DNA of 64,000 nt from Pachyseris speciosa (taxonomy: Eukaryota > Cnidaria > Anthozoa > Scleractinia > Pachyseridae), in contig JAEMWC010001416.1 in the NCBI GenBank assembly GCA_016490735.1, positions 47,501 through 111,500 on the forward strand, in the 5' to 3' direction. The notes beneath the pieces are model-generated. The model saw only the letters and a program-made list of their open reading frames with translations. It had not been told where the DNA came from and did no database searches. Below are positions 11,205-23,574 of this stretch, piece after piece. The translations under genes and the position numbers were made by a program. The first letter of the stretch is position 1, and each line of letters opens with the position of its first letter.

Positions 11205-14200
11205 ATGGAACCCAGGATTCCAAATGGTATGATCTTTATTTATTTATTTATTTTTATAAAATGTAAATTATACTGTTCGACGCAGTTTTTTTGCGACATT
11301 TAACTAAAAAGGTCGAGGAAACTGCAAGGTGAACAGCACTCTAATGACACATCCAATCGGACAAATTTTTCAGATCCAATTCCTGATACGTTTCCGAATT
11401 CAAATACATCATCCGTGAGCTGTTATTTCTTCAAATGAGTGAGGAATTGCCAGTTCTTTAAAGTATTTGAATCTGTAAAGTACACAAAGATCAGATGCTC
11501 TGTACAAACCTCAGCTGGCAAGCCAAAAGATAACTGAATTCGCGATACATGCATCGTTTAAATTAGAATAGAATAGAAGAATAGAATAGCTCTTTATTTA
11601 AACACGATAAAATCCATCAGGAGTATAAAAACTATAAATAACCTTACTACCCTAACAGGTAAAACCTGTTTTTCATGAATGCCGTGTATACTTATAAAAG
11701 GAAAATACATGGTTCAAATCGAAATGATATGCTATGAATTCGAACGATAAGGAACGGAAGACCTTGCGGTGTTTCTGCCATTCATGACGACGATTCTTAC
11801 TAGATAGCTGGAATTTTCAGGCTGTTGATGACAAACGCATATTCTGAAAAAATTTTGTTTCATCCCTAAAAATATATCTGACGCTACATGTATTGCTAGT
11901 CAATTTTATTCTTTCCTTAAATACGCTCAAGCCTTGTATCAGGGAATCTTTGCAGCATTAGCTTGCCGTCATTAACATAACAAACTCTTTGCTGTAGTTG
12001 GTTGTTTAGATTGTAACACGGAGATACACCTGCTTTAGTGGTTTGACTCGATCGCATGTAAATATATATTCTCAGCTTTGAGTGCATGAAACTAAACAGT
12101 CTATGACAGCTGTTGCGAGGAACCGAGCAGTAAAACATCAACATCGAAAAAATTAAGAAGCGGGTATTGTTTTAATTATTGGTGTTTCAAAACTTCAAAC
12201 GTCACCTTCAAAGCCGGATTACTTTAATACGATCAATCGTATGATACAGTTTGCCACAGAAGCGAAGTCCCAGAACAACGCGAACAGACGTTGAAAAGCC
12301 TGCCGTACACGTGCACAGAAAAAGACTTACAGAAAAAAAAAGAAGAGGAACGATGTACAGCCATAGCAGGGATACGCTCAGTCTTTACCGATAACACTAT
12401 AAACTTTGCCAAAATTAAGGGTCTGCAAATGTTTCACATCACCAGTCTTTCACGCTGGACTTGGTGCGGACACAAATAGGTGCAAAACTTTAAGTAAAAA
12501 TCAGAATAGTTTAAATTATAGCACCGGTCTAACTTATTAGAAACATGTTGCTGCAATGTTGTTTTACACAGAGCACCCAGGCCTCACCGAGGATCGGCCT
12601 CGACGTCGTAGAAGCAGCGGTGCAAACCCTGCCGGTACGTTTGGTCAATGTGAAAATCCTCACATAACATAGTCTTCTTCTATGATTTATTATCACTGGT
12701 GTATTCCACGTGTTCTACCCTTTCCTTCCCAGGAAACGCAAACCGACGTCTCTCCACAGGCAGCCGAACTAATCACGAAGATCAAAGACGCCCGTCTGTG
12801 CTCAACCGAAGTCAGGAAGAACAGCGAAGAACTCCGGCAGGAGGCCGAATAAGTCACGAAGAACAACCGATGAGGCGAAGATCGGAAGGTGCGTTATTCG
12901 TATGTGTAGCCACTAAGTCGAGCATAAGTAGCTAAATATTTATCTTTTCATGACTTGAGACTGTTTCGTGGAAACTATTAAGTAGCAACTTTGTGCCATT
13001 TTGTTGTTTACGACGTAAATCCTACATTGGCTGTCTTGTGTACAAGATGGTTCTCACTTTTGAGTCTGTGTATGCCATCCTAAAGTGTAACCTTTCGAAT
13101 CATACTCCATACCCACTGGATCCCCTAAGTTAGTGGTTACGCTGTTTAAGGTGGCTCTCTGGGAGCTTGGTGATGCTGTGCATATAACCCGCACTGTGAC
13201 CAAAAAATGGAAGTTATTGAGAAGCACTATCGAATAATGCTTTTCACTCACGCGGTACAAAGAAGGTTTCACTCTTTCTGAGACTGCCGGAAGAAATTCA
13301 GTTACAATGATGGTCCATTTCAATGACAAATGATCAGCCAATCACTAAAAAGCTTTGGTGAGAAGAAGGAGATGGAGGCAGATATGTCGGCGAGGGCATG
13401 GGGGTGGGTGAGAGAAGAGAGGATGCAAGAGGGAATTTGTCAAAATTTGTAGTCTCCTATACACACAAGGAACGAAAGGTTATAATCGGAATTGTTTAAT
13501 TTCAATTGGCGGAAACTAAACGTGGTTCCTTCTTACTTTAGCTATTATTTTACCGTTTTTTTCTCTCAGTAAAACCAACAAACACTTATGGTCACTGACG
13601 CTGTCTCTGAAATAGATATGCTTCGAAATAGAACGATACCTTCCAGCTTCAAAGAAATCAATTGTAAACATTAAGATAGACATGACCGTTATCTCGTTGG
13701 CTCTTTACTAAACCGTCTGGACAGACAAATAAAATATTTTTAATGACCCGTAAAAAATTGATATCTGTTGCGTCTTGCCCTTTACTGTAGTACTAAAGAA
13801 TTAGCTTAATTAAATAAGTTTAACTAGCTAAACGGAGATGTCAAAAAATCGAGTTAGATTATGTAAAGATGACTGTCAAGTGCGGTGTTGAATATTCATG
13901 CATCGTCTGCGAGGCATCTTTAATTCGTTATGTCGACGAAACGTCCACAAAACAGTAAAAGACCAAAACATTCCCGGGCACTGTCCGAGCAACATCATGA
14001 TCAAAATAGGTCCTCAGGAAAGTCAAAACGGAAAGAAAAACAAGAAAAAGAACCCAGAGAGGCCGGAAGTAAGTTGGATTCTGTGTTTTCGAGAATTTTA
14101 TCATACCTTTCTTTTATTGAATTTATTTGGCCGCCAAAAGCACTGGACGCAATGCCATGTTCTTTCGTAATGGTATTGGAAGCAGTATTACTCGACTTTA

Positions 14201-15434
14201 TGATCAGAAAAAACGCTGAGTAAGTCGGTGAAATAATGACAACGGGGAAAGGACGTTGTTCACGAACAATACTCGATAATCGTACAAAGCGAAGTCAATC
14301 CAGCAATAATAATTTACAAAAGTTTGTCGGTAGAATTATTGGCGATTAAAATTCTAGGATTTTGTCTTCTTTGCCGCTAAAACTGGAAAAAAAAATCATA
14401 TTAAGAAAATCATGGGTATAACGTATTTTTAAATTTGCTTCTCTTTTTAACCTCCTGCACATTATTTTTTTATTTCGAAATGAATCAATTATTATTATTT
14501 TTTTAAGTTTGTGAAAGCTCGCAGCTGTTTATGACACCAATAATTAGCTCGCACTGACTTTGAGACAATAATACGAGCGAGTAAAGTAACGTAGAACATC
14601 CTCTTGTAACGACTCAAAACTAAGAGGAGTTTTGGGAAAAAATTCCGTATCTTGCGCCATGGTTGTCAGGGCATAATTGTGGTAATGCAGTCCACTTGGT
14701 TAACTTCTCAAGCAGTTTAAGGCCTGGGTCAGGGGCGTTTATTAGAGAAAACGGTTTTTTGTAATATAACAGCCCAGAGGAATGACACTGAAACGAAGTT
14801 CGGCATATGAGAAGTTCTCATCATCCTTACCATTTTCACGTGCAATAAACGTTGAAATCTCGAGCACGATTATCCCTGAATTGTACGACACGAAGTCCGA
14901 TTATCAATTAATTGGGCCAATAACAAAATGCGAGGAAAGAGTTAATGTAAGAGCACATGGGCTTCTGGCCAAAAGGTTGTGATCAAATATAAGGAAAACA
15001 TATCTGAATAAAAGTCATTGGAGCAGTTAATTTAGACCTCGTTTGTTTTCCATCTGAACCTGTCAACCAGCTCAATTAAGAATTTAGTTTTACTTGATTT
15101 TGATTGGCTAGCATGGGTTGGGTAGTTAAAGCGTAGTGGCTAATGATACAAGCTGATTACAAGTGTTTATAATCGGACAGGTCAAATCGGACAGTTTCCA
15201 CAAATAGGGGCTGTTAAGAACCAATCATATTCGAGCATTTTGTTATAGACACAATTAAAAACGTAATAGTATGTTAGGTTTCAGCATTACAGGAAGGTCT
15301 TGGAACATCGACGTTATCAGACAAGTCGAAATTTCCTTCTCTTTTGAAATCAGCTGAGAAACTGCCGAGAACTCCCAGGCGTTCCCTAGGCTCGACCCAA
15401 TCTCTTCTCATTCTCTCTTTTCCAGATCGAAGAG
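11205..15434 (+). CDS. Arginine-rich disordered protein, multi-exon (provisional model)
   Basis: Exons supported by splice sites and phase: 11,205-11,226 (ATG, MEPRIPN), 12,572-12,634, 12,733-12,888, an exon ending 14,068, and 15,285-15,434. Every junction that can be read is phase 1. The product is rich in Arg, Ser, Glu and Gln (DRPRRRRSSGANPAG, EEQRRTPAGG, EEQPMRRRSEG, SGKSKRKEK, LPRTPRRSLG) and looks disordered, with no known fold. The start of the fourth exon is unclear: its frame is closed by TAA just before ATG 13,930, so that ATG could be an alternative start. Unit B preserves the same frames, including an in-frame 15-base length difference, which argues that this was coding. The last exon's donor lies 20 bases before the IFT22 start, and the frame also stays open into IFT22. 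The gene may instead splice on to the FYVE exons at 28,596. Confidence 0.5.
11560..11705 (-). mobile_element. LINE 3'-end fragment present only in unit A
   Basis: Unit B runs straight through this position (around 36,241-36,265), while unit A carries about 150 extra bases. These begin with an (AATAG)n repeat and continue CTCTTTATTT, which on the minus strand is a polyadenylation-like AAATAAAGAG followed by a pentamer tail. That is the usual shape of a truncated LINE 3' end. Confidence 0.55.
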
Positions 15435-15454
15435 GTAAGAGGGTTCACATCGGG

Positions 15455-18400
15455 ATGTTCAAGGCTAAAATTCTCGTCTTAGGACCTTGTGAGGTAAATT
15501 TGTGTAGTTAGACAATGAAATATCTGGTGATAATAAATAATGGTGATAATAGGTTCACAGTTATTTCGGGATTTCAAATGGAGAGAGTTTAAGGAGTTTT
15601 AAGTGAGCTTGCCATAATTTGCAGGGTTTGTGACAAATTTGTTATTTTCTTTTTTTTTCATAACAGAGCGGTAAAACCGTCATTTCAAATTACCTTTCCG
15701 ATGCTACTGAAACTTCAGGAGGGGAATACCATCCTACACAAGGTGTCAGGTAAACTGCGAAATCGTTTTCACTGTAGATACATAAAAAGGGATGGCCTAA
15801 ATTAGCAAGGGTTTCTTCGTTGCTCTGTAAGCTGGCCTTCAACTAACTGACTTCTGTCGACAGCCACCTGATTGACTATCTAGACTACTAGCACCCCAGG
15901 GTGGGGAGTATATGTTGTAGGTCAAAATGAATTTAACCTAGGTCAAAATCAAATTCCTTTGTCTTTTAACCCTAATTATTCATGATTCATAAATAATTAG
16001 GGTTAGAAGACAAAGGAATTTCATTTTGACCTTGGTTAAAATCATTTTAACCTGAATTTTATTTTGACCTACAACATATACTCCCCTATAAAAATGATGG
16101 GGTGCTGGTTGAAAATTTTTGAAAACACCCTTAAAAGTTACCAGAATTTCGTTTTGTGGACATGGTCTACCCCTAAGAGGTACCAATTCAAGTAAATAAT
16201 TCAGAAATAAAAGTTATTTGTTTGAGAAATACAGTTTATGCAGTTCCTGTCATTTTTCAGATCGATAACCTTAAAGAACCCGTAAAGGGTACCATTTAAA
16301 CTCTAGCAGTGGTCATTTTAGGTTGTAGCACCCTCATTGGTACCGATCCACATATTTTACCCCCTAAAAGGTATGGCAAGCACCCCTGTCATTTTTGTAG
16401 GGGAATACCCTGCCCCCTTGGGCTAGGAGTCCCTTTCTGGCTAGTTGACAGTCTCCACTCATAGGGTATTTAATACCCATTACAAGGGCAGATAGATGTA
16501 TAAGCTGTTCACCATTGTAACCTTCTTTTGGTTTCTTTTACATATGTATGCCCTTGTTCTGACCCTCATGTGTGGCTTTTAAAAAGATAAACTGCCTTTT
16601 ATTTTTCTTTGACAGAATATTAGAATTTGAGTGCAGTGGGATAGAAATCTCACCTGGAAAAACTGCTAATTGTGAGGTGGAGTTATGGGATTGCAGTGGG
16701 AATCACAAGTAAGGATCTATTTATGGAGAGAAAATCATTATTAAATCAAATGAAGAATGATCCTCGCAGTTGTGAACGCAATTTATGCAATTGCAAAAAG
16801 AAGCCTGAAAAAAATTCAGGACTTCACCGGGGTGAAGTCCTGAATTTTTTTCAGGCTTCTTTTCGCAATTGCATAAATTGCGTTCACAACTGCGAGGATC
16901 ATTCTTCATTTGATTTCATTCCCGCAGTTTATATATGATTCATTTCATATATCATTCACAAAATCATTATTGTTTGATAGGAAAACAGTGATTAAACAGT
17001 AACAGAGATAGATTACTGTTTCAATTTTTTTGTTAGATTTTCTACTTGTTGGCCAGCCTTTCAAAAAGACACCAATGGAGTTTTAATTGTGTACAATCCA
17101 GATCGAGCAAATCATGATAAGGAATTAGAAACCTGGTAAGGAAAAGGTCCTTGTTTCATACAACAGCAACTTAGTAGCAAATGTTCACAGTGATGGTAGG
17201 GATCAGCAGCTAAGGGATAAATAGTACTTCTATCATTAGGAAAATAAAACTAAAATGTACATAAGTCAAGTATGGCAACTGGAATTTTAATATTTAGTTG
17301 GCTTTAACTGGTTAACTGATTCTGGGAAATGAATATTAAACTCTTGGATTGGTGTTCTGAAGTGATGGCTCTGAAGTGGTGGTTTTGAATCCAATACCAA
17401 TTTAGTGAAACCTGTTGCTGTCCATTTCTGATGAATGTCTGTTCCCATTTGATTTGATTGTAGGCAGTTGCTTACTATCATTTTGTTGAAAATCTCTCAC
17501 TACAGCTTGAGGATGAAACTCTGGGATGGTTGAGCAGAGTCTATCAGTGGAGTGGTACATTAAGTATAGGAACTGTATAAAGCATCTTCAGATTACCCTT
17601 CAAGGATTCTTAGCCTTTGCATTCTGCCTTTGCTTTTATAGTTTAAGTTAAATGGTAATATGATCATAAATATTTTTTGTCATCAAATGACTGGATTGGG
17701 CAGATTGGACAGAGTGCAAGACTGGGCCGTTTAAGCAGACTGCTGGACTATGCACAATGTAATTTGAATGTATTTGTTTCTAGGTACACTCAGTTTGTTC
17801 AGGGACAAGGCCTCAAGGATTCTCAGTGTATAGTGTTTGCTCATCATCGTCCATCTGCTGCTAATTTGACAAGAACTCAGATGCGTAAGTTTGCTTTGTG
17901 AAAATCTGATGACAATGGTAATGGTAATGGATTTATATACCGCACATATCAAATCCCAATCACTCACCTCAATCTTGTTCAACTCACCCAATCTCTATTT
18001 GCTGTTTGAAAAGCAGCATTTTCATAGGCAAATAATAATATTATTTGCTTTTAAGGAGTACTCAGAGACTTGTCTAGTCTGTTACCCATATTTTAATTGT
18101 GGGGGCAGAGATTTCAGTAGCCAATGTGTAAATCAAAATGGCCATTTCCTTTGAGTTTGAATGGAGGGGAACATCCACTGTCTCTCCATGGGGGTGATTA
18201 AGGGTGTTTTGAGGAATGGGACAGTATGTATGGATAGTGGGGCTTGGAAGAGATGTGAAGTTTGTGTGTGAGGGATTAGACAAAAAGTGCACTTTCAACT
18301 CCTTTGTGGAGGATGCTTATTTGTCTTTCCTTTTATCTGTCCCTTGACATCCATATATAAGGAGTTCATGAAACCTTGCCAAACAAGGTCTGTGTTATTA

Positions 18401-19034
18401 TGTTACAATAATAGTGATTTTATTCTGGCCTTGATGATGATGATGACCGATGATATTTAACTAAGATTTCAAAAACACATTTACAAACGTGACTGATCCG
18501 CAAATAGCACTGGATAATCCAGATAGATAGATCTTGATAGATGCTCATGCTGGTATTTGCTGATACAGGCACAATGCTAACACTGTACTTGCATCTTTAA
18601 AGTTATTTGAACCATTTGATTTTGGACAAAACAAAACTGATCAGTTGTATACAGCTATACTTTATTTATATTTAAGTCCCTTTTTCATCTTGGAAGATTT
18701 TCATGGCCCATTATTGGCTGAGGGTTCCACTCCTGCTGTGTCATCCTGTATATAAAGTTTAATTAGTTTTGTGTTTAAAACTGAATTAGAAACCAGCGCA
18801 TGTTGTCTGTGATGATTATTTTGTCAATCTTCATTTGAGATCCTTTGTCAGTTATTTAATTCATTGGTCATTTGTCCTGCAGCATCATCACTCTCCAGGG
18901 TAAACTGTGTACAGACAAACCTGGATGAAGAACCAGAAGCTGTCAGGGATGAATTCCACAATTTCCTGGCAAAAGTGATCAGTAACTGGACTGACAAACG
19001 AGACCAGGAAGAACTAAGTATAATGAACACATGA
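15455..19034 (+). CDS. IFT22: Intraflagellar transport protein 22 (Rab-like GTPase, RABL5)
   Basis: IFT22 is a small Rab-like GTPase subunit of IFT complex B, which carries cargo along ciliary microtubules. Six exons can be read: 15,455-15,493, 15,667-15,749, 16,616-16,708, 17,037-17,135, 17,784-17,884 and 18,883-19,034. All introns are GT-AG and the coding length is 567 bases, giving 188 residues (the human protein has 185). The start MFKAKIL is followed by the P-loop GPCESGKT (residues 10-17), then SPTQGVR-like HPTQGVRILEFE (switch region), ELWDCSG (G3, with DxxG changed as usual for this family), the motif CWPAFQKD and the conserved C-terminal DQEELSIMNT. No prenylation motif is present, as expected for IFT22. 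Short introns contain a hairpin MITE and a fold-back element. A truncated copy is in unit B. Confidence 0.95.
15891..16105. mobile_element. Hairpin MITE in IFT22 intron 2
   Basis: Arms 15,891-15,983 and 15,992-16,105 are imperfect reverse complements around a CATGATTCAT loop. They end in GCACCCC and GGGGTGC. Words such as TATGTTGTAGGTCAAAAT and CCTAATTATT are shared by both arms. No coding capacity. Confidence 0.75.
16743..16959. mobile_element. Fold-back insertion with 12-bp target duplication
   Basis: The two arms of about 87 bases (16,743-16,829 and 16,830-16,917) are almost perfect reverse complements meeting at CCGG with no loop. They are followed by a short AT-rich tail. The insert is flanked by AAAATCATTATT at 16,731-16,742 and 16,960-16,971. 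Unit B has a single copy of that word and no insert, so the empty site is visible. The variable-length duplication fits LINE-type integration. The arm sequence (ATGATCCTCGCAGTTGTGAA) resembles a coral tRNA-derived SINE in which the tRNA part has been lost and the body copied back on itself. The SINE identity is from memory and needs a search. Confidence 0.8.
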
Positions 19035-19551
19035 TTGCAGCTGATTCCAGCCTGCTTGTTTTATCAAAGTGTTACATGTATATAGCATCACTGGAGAATA
19101 ATAAGACCAGAGGTTTACAAGCTCCATGCAAGTGCAGAAGCTGTGAGACTATCAAGATGGCATCCATTTCTATTTTTATTTTATGGGCTGATTTAGAAAT
19201 GGAGGTGCATTGGTGAGGTTAATAACTACAGCAGACTTACTGTAGCCAGAAGTGTGGCAACCTTATTGCTGGTGCTGGCATCATGCTGTATACAGTAATT
19301 TCCTCTGACAGGAAACTCTGCTCCACATTTCCTCTTTTTTCCTACGTGATGTTTTCTGTAAATATATTCATTTTGTATTTTCGAGAGGTTAAATTATTGA
19401 AAATGCACTCTTTCTTGATTTTTTTACCCACTCATTTTCGTATCTACTTATGGGTTCTGCTGTCCTAAAATGTTTAAATTGTGAGTTGTGACGTGACAAC
19501 ATGTGACACATTGTTTGTTTCTCACAAACTATCAAAGCATTCTCATCCCCA

Positions 19552-19640
19552 GCCTCCAACCCTAACGTCTTTGGGCTCGTCACAAGTTGCTCCCCCATGT
19601 GGAGATGGAACGCGTGACAAGCCCAAAAAGCGTCTGCGTA
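19552..19640. repeat. Imperfect palindrome, unit A copy
   Basis: CTTTGGGCTCGTCAC faces GTGACAAGCCCAAAAAG around a CCATGTGG centre. The outer flanks CCTCC/GGAGG also pair. The unit B counterpart at 49,703-49,789 is more symmetric. Confidence 0.7.
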
Positions 19641-20086
19641 GGAGGGTATCTCATGCCTTGTATTTCCTGGTTTTTATTTGATTCTGATTATTTCACTGGT
19701 AAAGCTTGTTGCATTCCATACAAATGGGGTCCCATCGCCTACATGAAGACAGAAAAGAACTATATTATTATTAAAAGAGGCGGCACATGCATTATCAACC
19801 TTGTTACCATACCAACATGTGGTTGGCTTGGTGATTCCTTGAAAGCCTCTGAGTGAATGAGACCACAGTTATTTAGATTACAGTCAGATGTTGATGGATT
19901 TGAATTGTTAAGTGTTGGGAGGAGTCCACTTAAACTCAATAGAGAGTCTTTTGGTTAATGCGTGTTTGTGTATTCAGGGTTCGGTAGAAAACGAGGGGAC
20001 ATTTCTTCTGTTGAAAAGAATAAAACTGAGTGGAAAAAACTGAGGGCCTTTCTCGCACATTTTTACAGTGGATGAAAATAGTTGAG

Positions 20087-21000
20087 CTAGAAACTCTCGT
20101 TACTTAATTAAATTTTTCGGTTCTTTTCCAAACTTCCATCAGGCCTTCCCATAGAAAGTCCCTTCCAATATTGATTTTCCACACATTAGTTTCTCAAGTC
20201 TACCATAAATTATTCAAGCTAATTTTATGTAAACCTTCTTTTGGTTACGGAGCTTCTACCCCTCCCCCAGCCCGACCCCAGTCTGTGAAGACATTAAAAA
20301 TAATATGTTGGTTATTGGAACACTTATTGGATTTCTCAGAAATAACAGAAAGCAAAACGAATGAGCGAATTCTCTTTTGAGGCAACGGGTGAAGAGGAAG
20401 GGGCAGTTAAAAAGGAAAGGGGGCTGGGGAGGGGGAGAAGCGGGAGGCGGAAGCGTCCGAGAACAACAAAAAAAAAACAAAACAAAAATCGAAAACAAAA
20501 CAAAACATACAGTACATGCTGTATACAGTAATTTCCTCTGTCCACAGGAAACTCTGCTCCACATTTCCTCTATTTTCCTGGAAAACTAGAAACTCTCGTA
20601 ACTTAATTAAATTTCTCGGTTCATTTCCAAAGTTCCATCAGTCCTTCCAATAGAAAGTCCCTTCCAATATTGATCTTCCTCATTCGTTACTCACGTCTTC
20701 CGTAAATTATTCAAGCTAATTTTATGTAAACCTTATTTTGGTTACGGAGCTCCTACACCTCCCCCACCCCCCACCTTCCACTCCGACCCCAGTCTGTGAA
20801 GACATTAAAAATAATATGTTGGTTATCGGAACATTTATTGCATTTCTCAGAAGTAATAACAGAAAACAAAACGAATCAGTGAATTCTCCTGTGAGGGAAC
20901 TGGTGAAGAGGAAGGGGAAGTTAAAAAAAAGGGGGGTGGGGAGGGGGAGAAGCAGGGGGTGGAAGTACATACAGCTCGGAGGAAAGTTCCCAGGGAGACA
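20087..21000. repeat. Two-copy tandem repeat of about 500 bp, unit A only
   Basis: A segment starting CTAGAAACTCTCGT and running through a C-rich tract, the word GACATTAAAAATAATATGTT and a G-rich tract (GGGGAGGGGGAGAAGC) occurs at about 20,087 and again at about 20,587. Unit B has one copy (about 50,195-50,620). A shorter repeat (CAGTAATTTCCTCTG) also links 19,297 and 20,526. The opposed C-rich and G-rich tracts on one strand could pair with each other. Confidence 0.8.
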
Positions 21001-21566
21001 GGGATTTTCTTTTCACCCTGTTCCACGCCGCAAGACTTTTTCATAATCTTACAGAAAGTTGATTTGTTCGTTTCGTGCATCTATGAACGTAAAACGTTTT
21101 GATTAAACGACCTTCTCAGGTAAGGTCAACGTCTGAAAAACTTGCTCAGTTTCAAAGGCCCTGTACGCAGTATCGTGTGGCAAAGATAATTTGTTTTATT
21201 TACTGGGTGTCCTTCGTGTTCTTTTTGAATGGCTTTGTTACATACTTCTACAACCTCAGCCTCGCCAGAAACTTTATATATAAATGTAAAGCTGTAAAGA
21301 GTGGCAGACGATACCTGAAAATATCTTAAATATTGCATTGCCCTCAAGCAATCCGATAAGTTCAAGCTCCCTTGAGCGCATTTCAATTCCTAGTTTTTAC
21401 AATCAATCTCAGAAGTTCGTTAAGTCAAAACATCACATCCAAGGCATTGTAATTGGTTGACCTTGTATACAAAAAAAACCGATAAGGTAAAACATCCGAT
21501 CACAAGACAAAACTTCATTGTTTGCTCAAGAAGGCATCAAACCTGGCACTGAAGAATTAGGAACGT

Positions 21567-23574
21567 TTGATCGCTATTTTCGCGTCCTGTTCTGTGTGCA
21601 TGTTCACATTTACAGAGCCAAAACAGTTGCCTTACTTGCACAGTTTCTGTCCTCACTGTTTCAACGGGATTCATCGAACAAGTCCAAATCGTGGAGTGAT
21701 ATCTTGTCCAGAATGTCGCAAGCAAATCAGAATCCCAGGCAGTGAAAATCCCAGCGAGTTTCCAACCAACTCCAGCCTCCTGGATGTGTTGGCCATTAAA
21801 GAGTGCAACACAGCTCGTGTGACATGTGGCAATTGTGACAAAAGAAGTACAAACTGTTTTTACTGCTTCCAGTGTTGTTCGTTCTGGTGTGAAGACTGCA
21901 CCACGGGACATAACATAATACGAAGTAATAAAGATCATCGTGCGCTGGCGATAACAGACTTTCAAGATCAAGACATCGAGGAAGTGTTATAGCGACCAGC
22001 GTTTTGCCAAAAGAAACACCACGAGAAGGAAGAGCTCAAGTTCTTCTGCAAAGTCTGCAAAGCCGCCATTTGCAACGCTTGTGCTTTAACAGATCACGAA
22101 GATACTTATGGAAGCGGCTGCGCACGAACGCAAGCTTCACTTTAAATCTGTTATCACATCGCTGAAGGAAAAAGCACAGGAAGAGAGAAATGGAGTCTGC
22201 AAACTCAAGCAGAGCAAAGTTGATGTTCAGAAGAAAGTAGCTGATATGAAGAGCAAAGTACAAGCGACTGCAGATCAGATGATTGCTCTCATTGAAGCAA
22301 GAAAACAGGACATTTTCAACGCTGTTGCTAATCAAGCGACAGAGACCCTCGATCGTCTCATGTTGAAAGAAAGCGAATCCAAGGAGAAGCTCAAATTGAT
22401 TGAATCAACAATCGAGAAAACCGAAAAACGTCTGAAACACAGCTCCAACGCTGAAATCCTAACGTTTAATATTGATGAAACATTTGGCAGAATCCTTGAG
22501 GACCAAGGAGTTCAAGGTACAAGTGACTCTGTACGAATTCCTTATTGGAATTTTAATGAAAATAAGAAAGTTATTAGCATGTTAAACACTGAGGGAATAG
22601 GTTCTGTAAAAACCGTTTTCAGCACACTTAAAGCACAGCAGCCAAGCGCAATAAGAAAAGAAAATAGTAAAGCAGTTGCTGGGTTTAAAGGAAAACAAGT
22701 TCAGGACAGTGCTGTTAAGGTTCAGGTGCAAACCAAGCAGTTCAGACATGTGCTGTCATTTGGGAAATGGGGTACGTCTGTTGAAATACTTAGCGATCCA
22801 CGGGGGGTTGCAGTGAATGATAGAAATGAAATAGCAGTAACTGAGTTTACCAACCAGAGCGTATCGGTATTCAGTAGTGACGGTACCCACCAAAGATCGT
22901 TTGGTAGATGGGGTGTGAGTGAGGGTGAATTTCAGTGCCCTTCAGGAATAGCTTTTGACAGCATTGGCAATATTATAGTGGCGGACTGTAATAACAACCG
23001 CATACAAATTTTTACCAGGAATGGTGAGTTTCTTACTAAGTTTGGTGATCAAGGTAGTCATGATCATCAGCTTAAGAATCCTGAGGGTTTATCTGTCACC
23101 ACTACTGGTGATATTATTGTTGCTGATACTGGTAATCAATTTATTAAGATATTTTCCCCTCGTGGTCAGTTTGTTCGTAAGTTTGGCGGTCAGGGCTCTT
23201 TGAAGCATCCCTTTCACTGTATCCAGACGGAGCAATATCTTATAGTCTCGGACCGGGGTGATCACTGTATCAAAGTGTTCGATTGGGAGGGGAATTTTCT
23301 GTTTAAATTCGGAAAGAAGGGAAACAAGGATGGTGAGTTCAGTTGTCCTGGTTACTTGTCGGTTAACAAGGATGGACACCTGATGGTGTCTGATTCAGGG
23401 AATCACCGAGTGCAGGTGTTCGAAATGAACGGGAATTTTGTGACAAAGTTTGGTAGAGAAGGCAGCGGGAGAGGAGAGTTTAGTTTGCCAGTGTCTACAG
23501 CAAATCTTAGTGATGGAAGGATAATTGTGTGTGAATGTTATAACAACCGAATACAGATATTTGAGTTGGCATGA
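21567..23574 (+). pseudogene. TRIM-NHL protein, unit A copy, broken
   Basis: This aligns throughout with the intact gene at 51,229-53,280. Differences that damage it are: a deletion of about 57 bases that removes the start codon and the first residues before the RING; Cys to Tyr at the third RING zinc ligand (LPYLHSF for LPCLHSF); a stop (TAG 21,990-21,992) where the other copy has Lys153; and an 11-base deletion near 22,101 in B-box 2 that shifts the frame. After that, an uninterrupted 488-codon frame from ATG 22,108 to 23,574 still encodes the coiled coil and six NHL repeats. As a whole TRIM gene it is dead. The C-terminal half alone could be translated from an internal start. Confidence 0.85.

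Noticed and set aside
13898..14170. ORF starting MHRLRGIFN as the coding frame of the fourth arginine-rich exon
   Set aside because: Unit B keeps the other frame (LSEQHHDQN) with a 15-base in-frame indel, and that frame fits the phase-1 splice to 15,285.
20256..21080. Several Pro/Phe-rich small proteins on both strands
   Set aside because: They are readings of the C-rich and G-rich tandem repeat tracts and appear in all frames.
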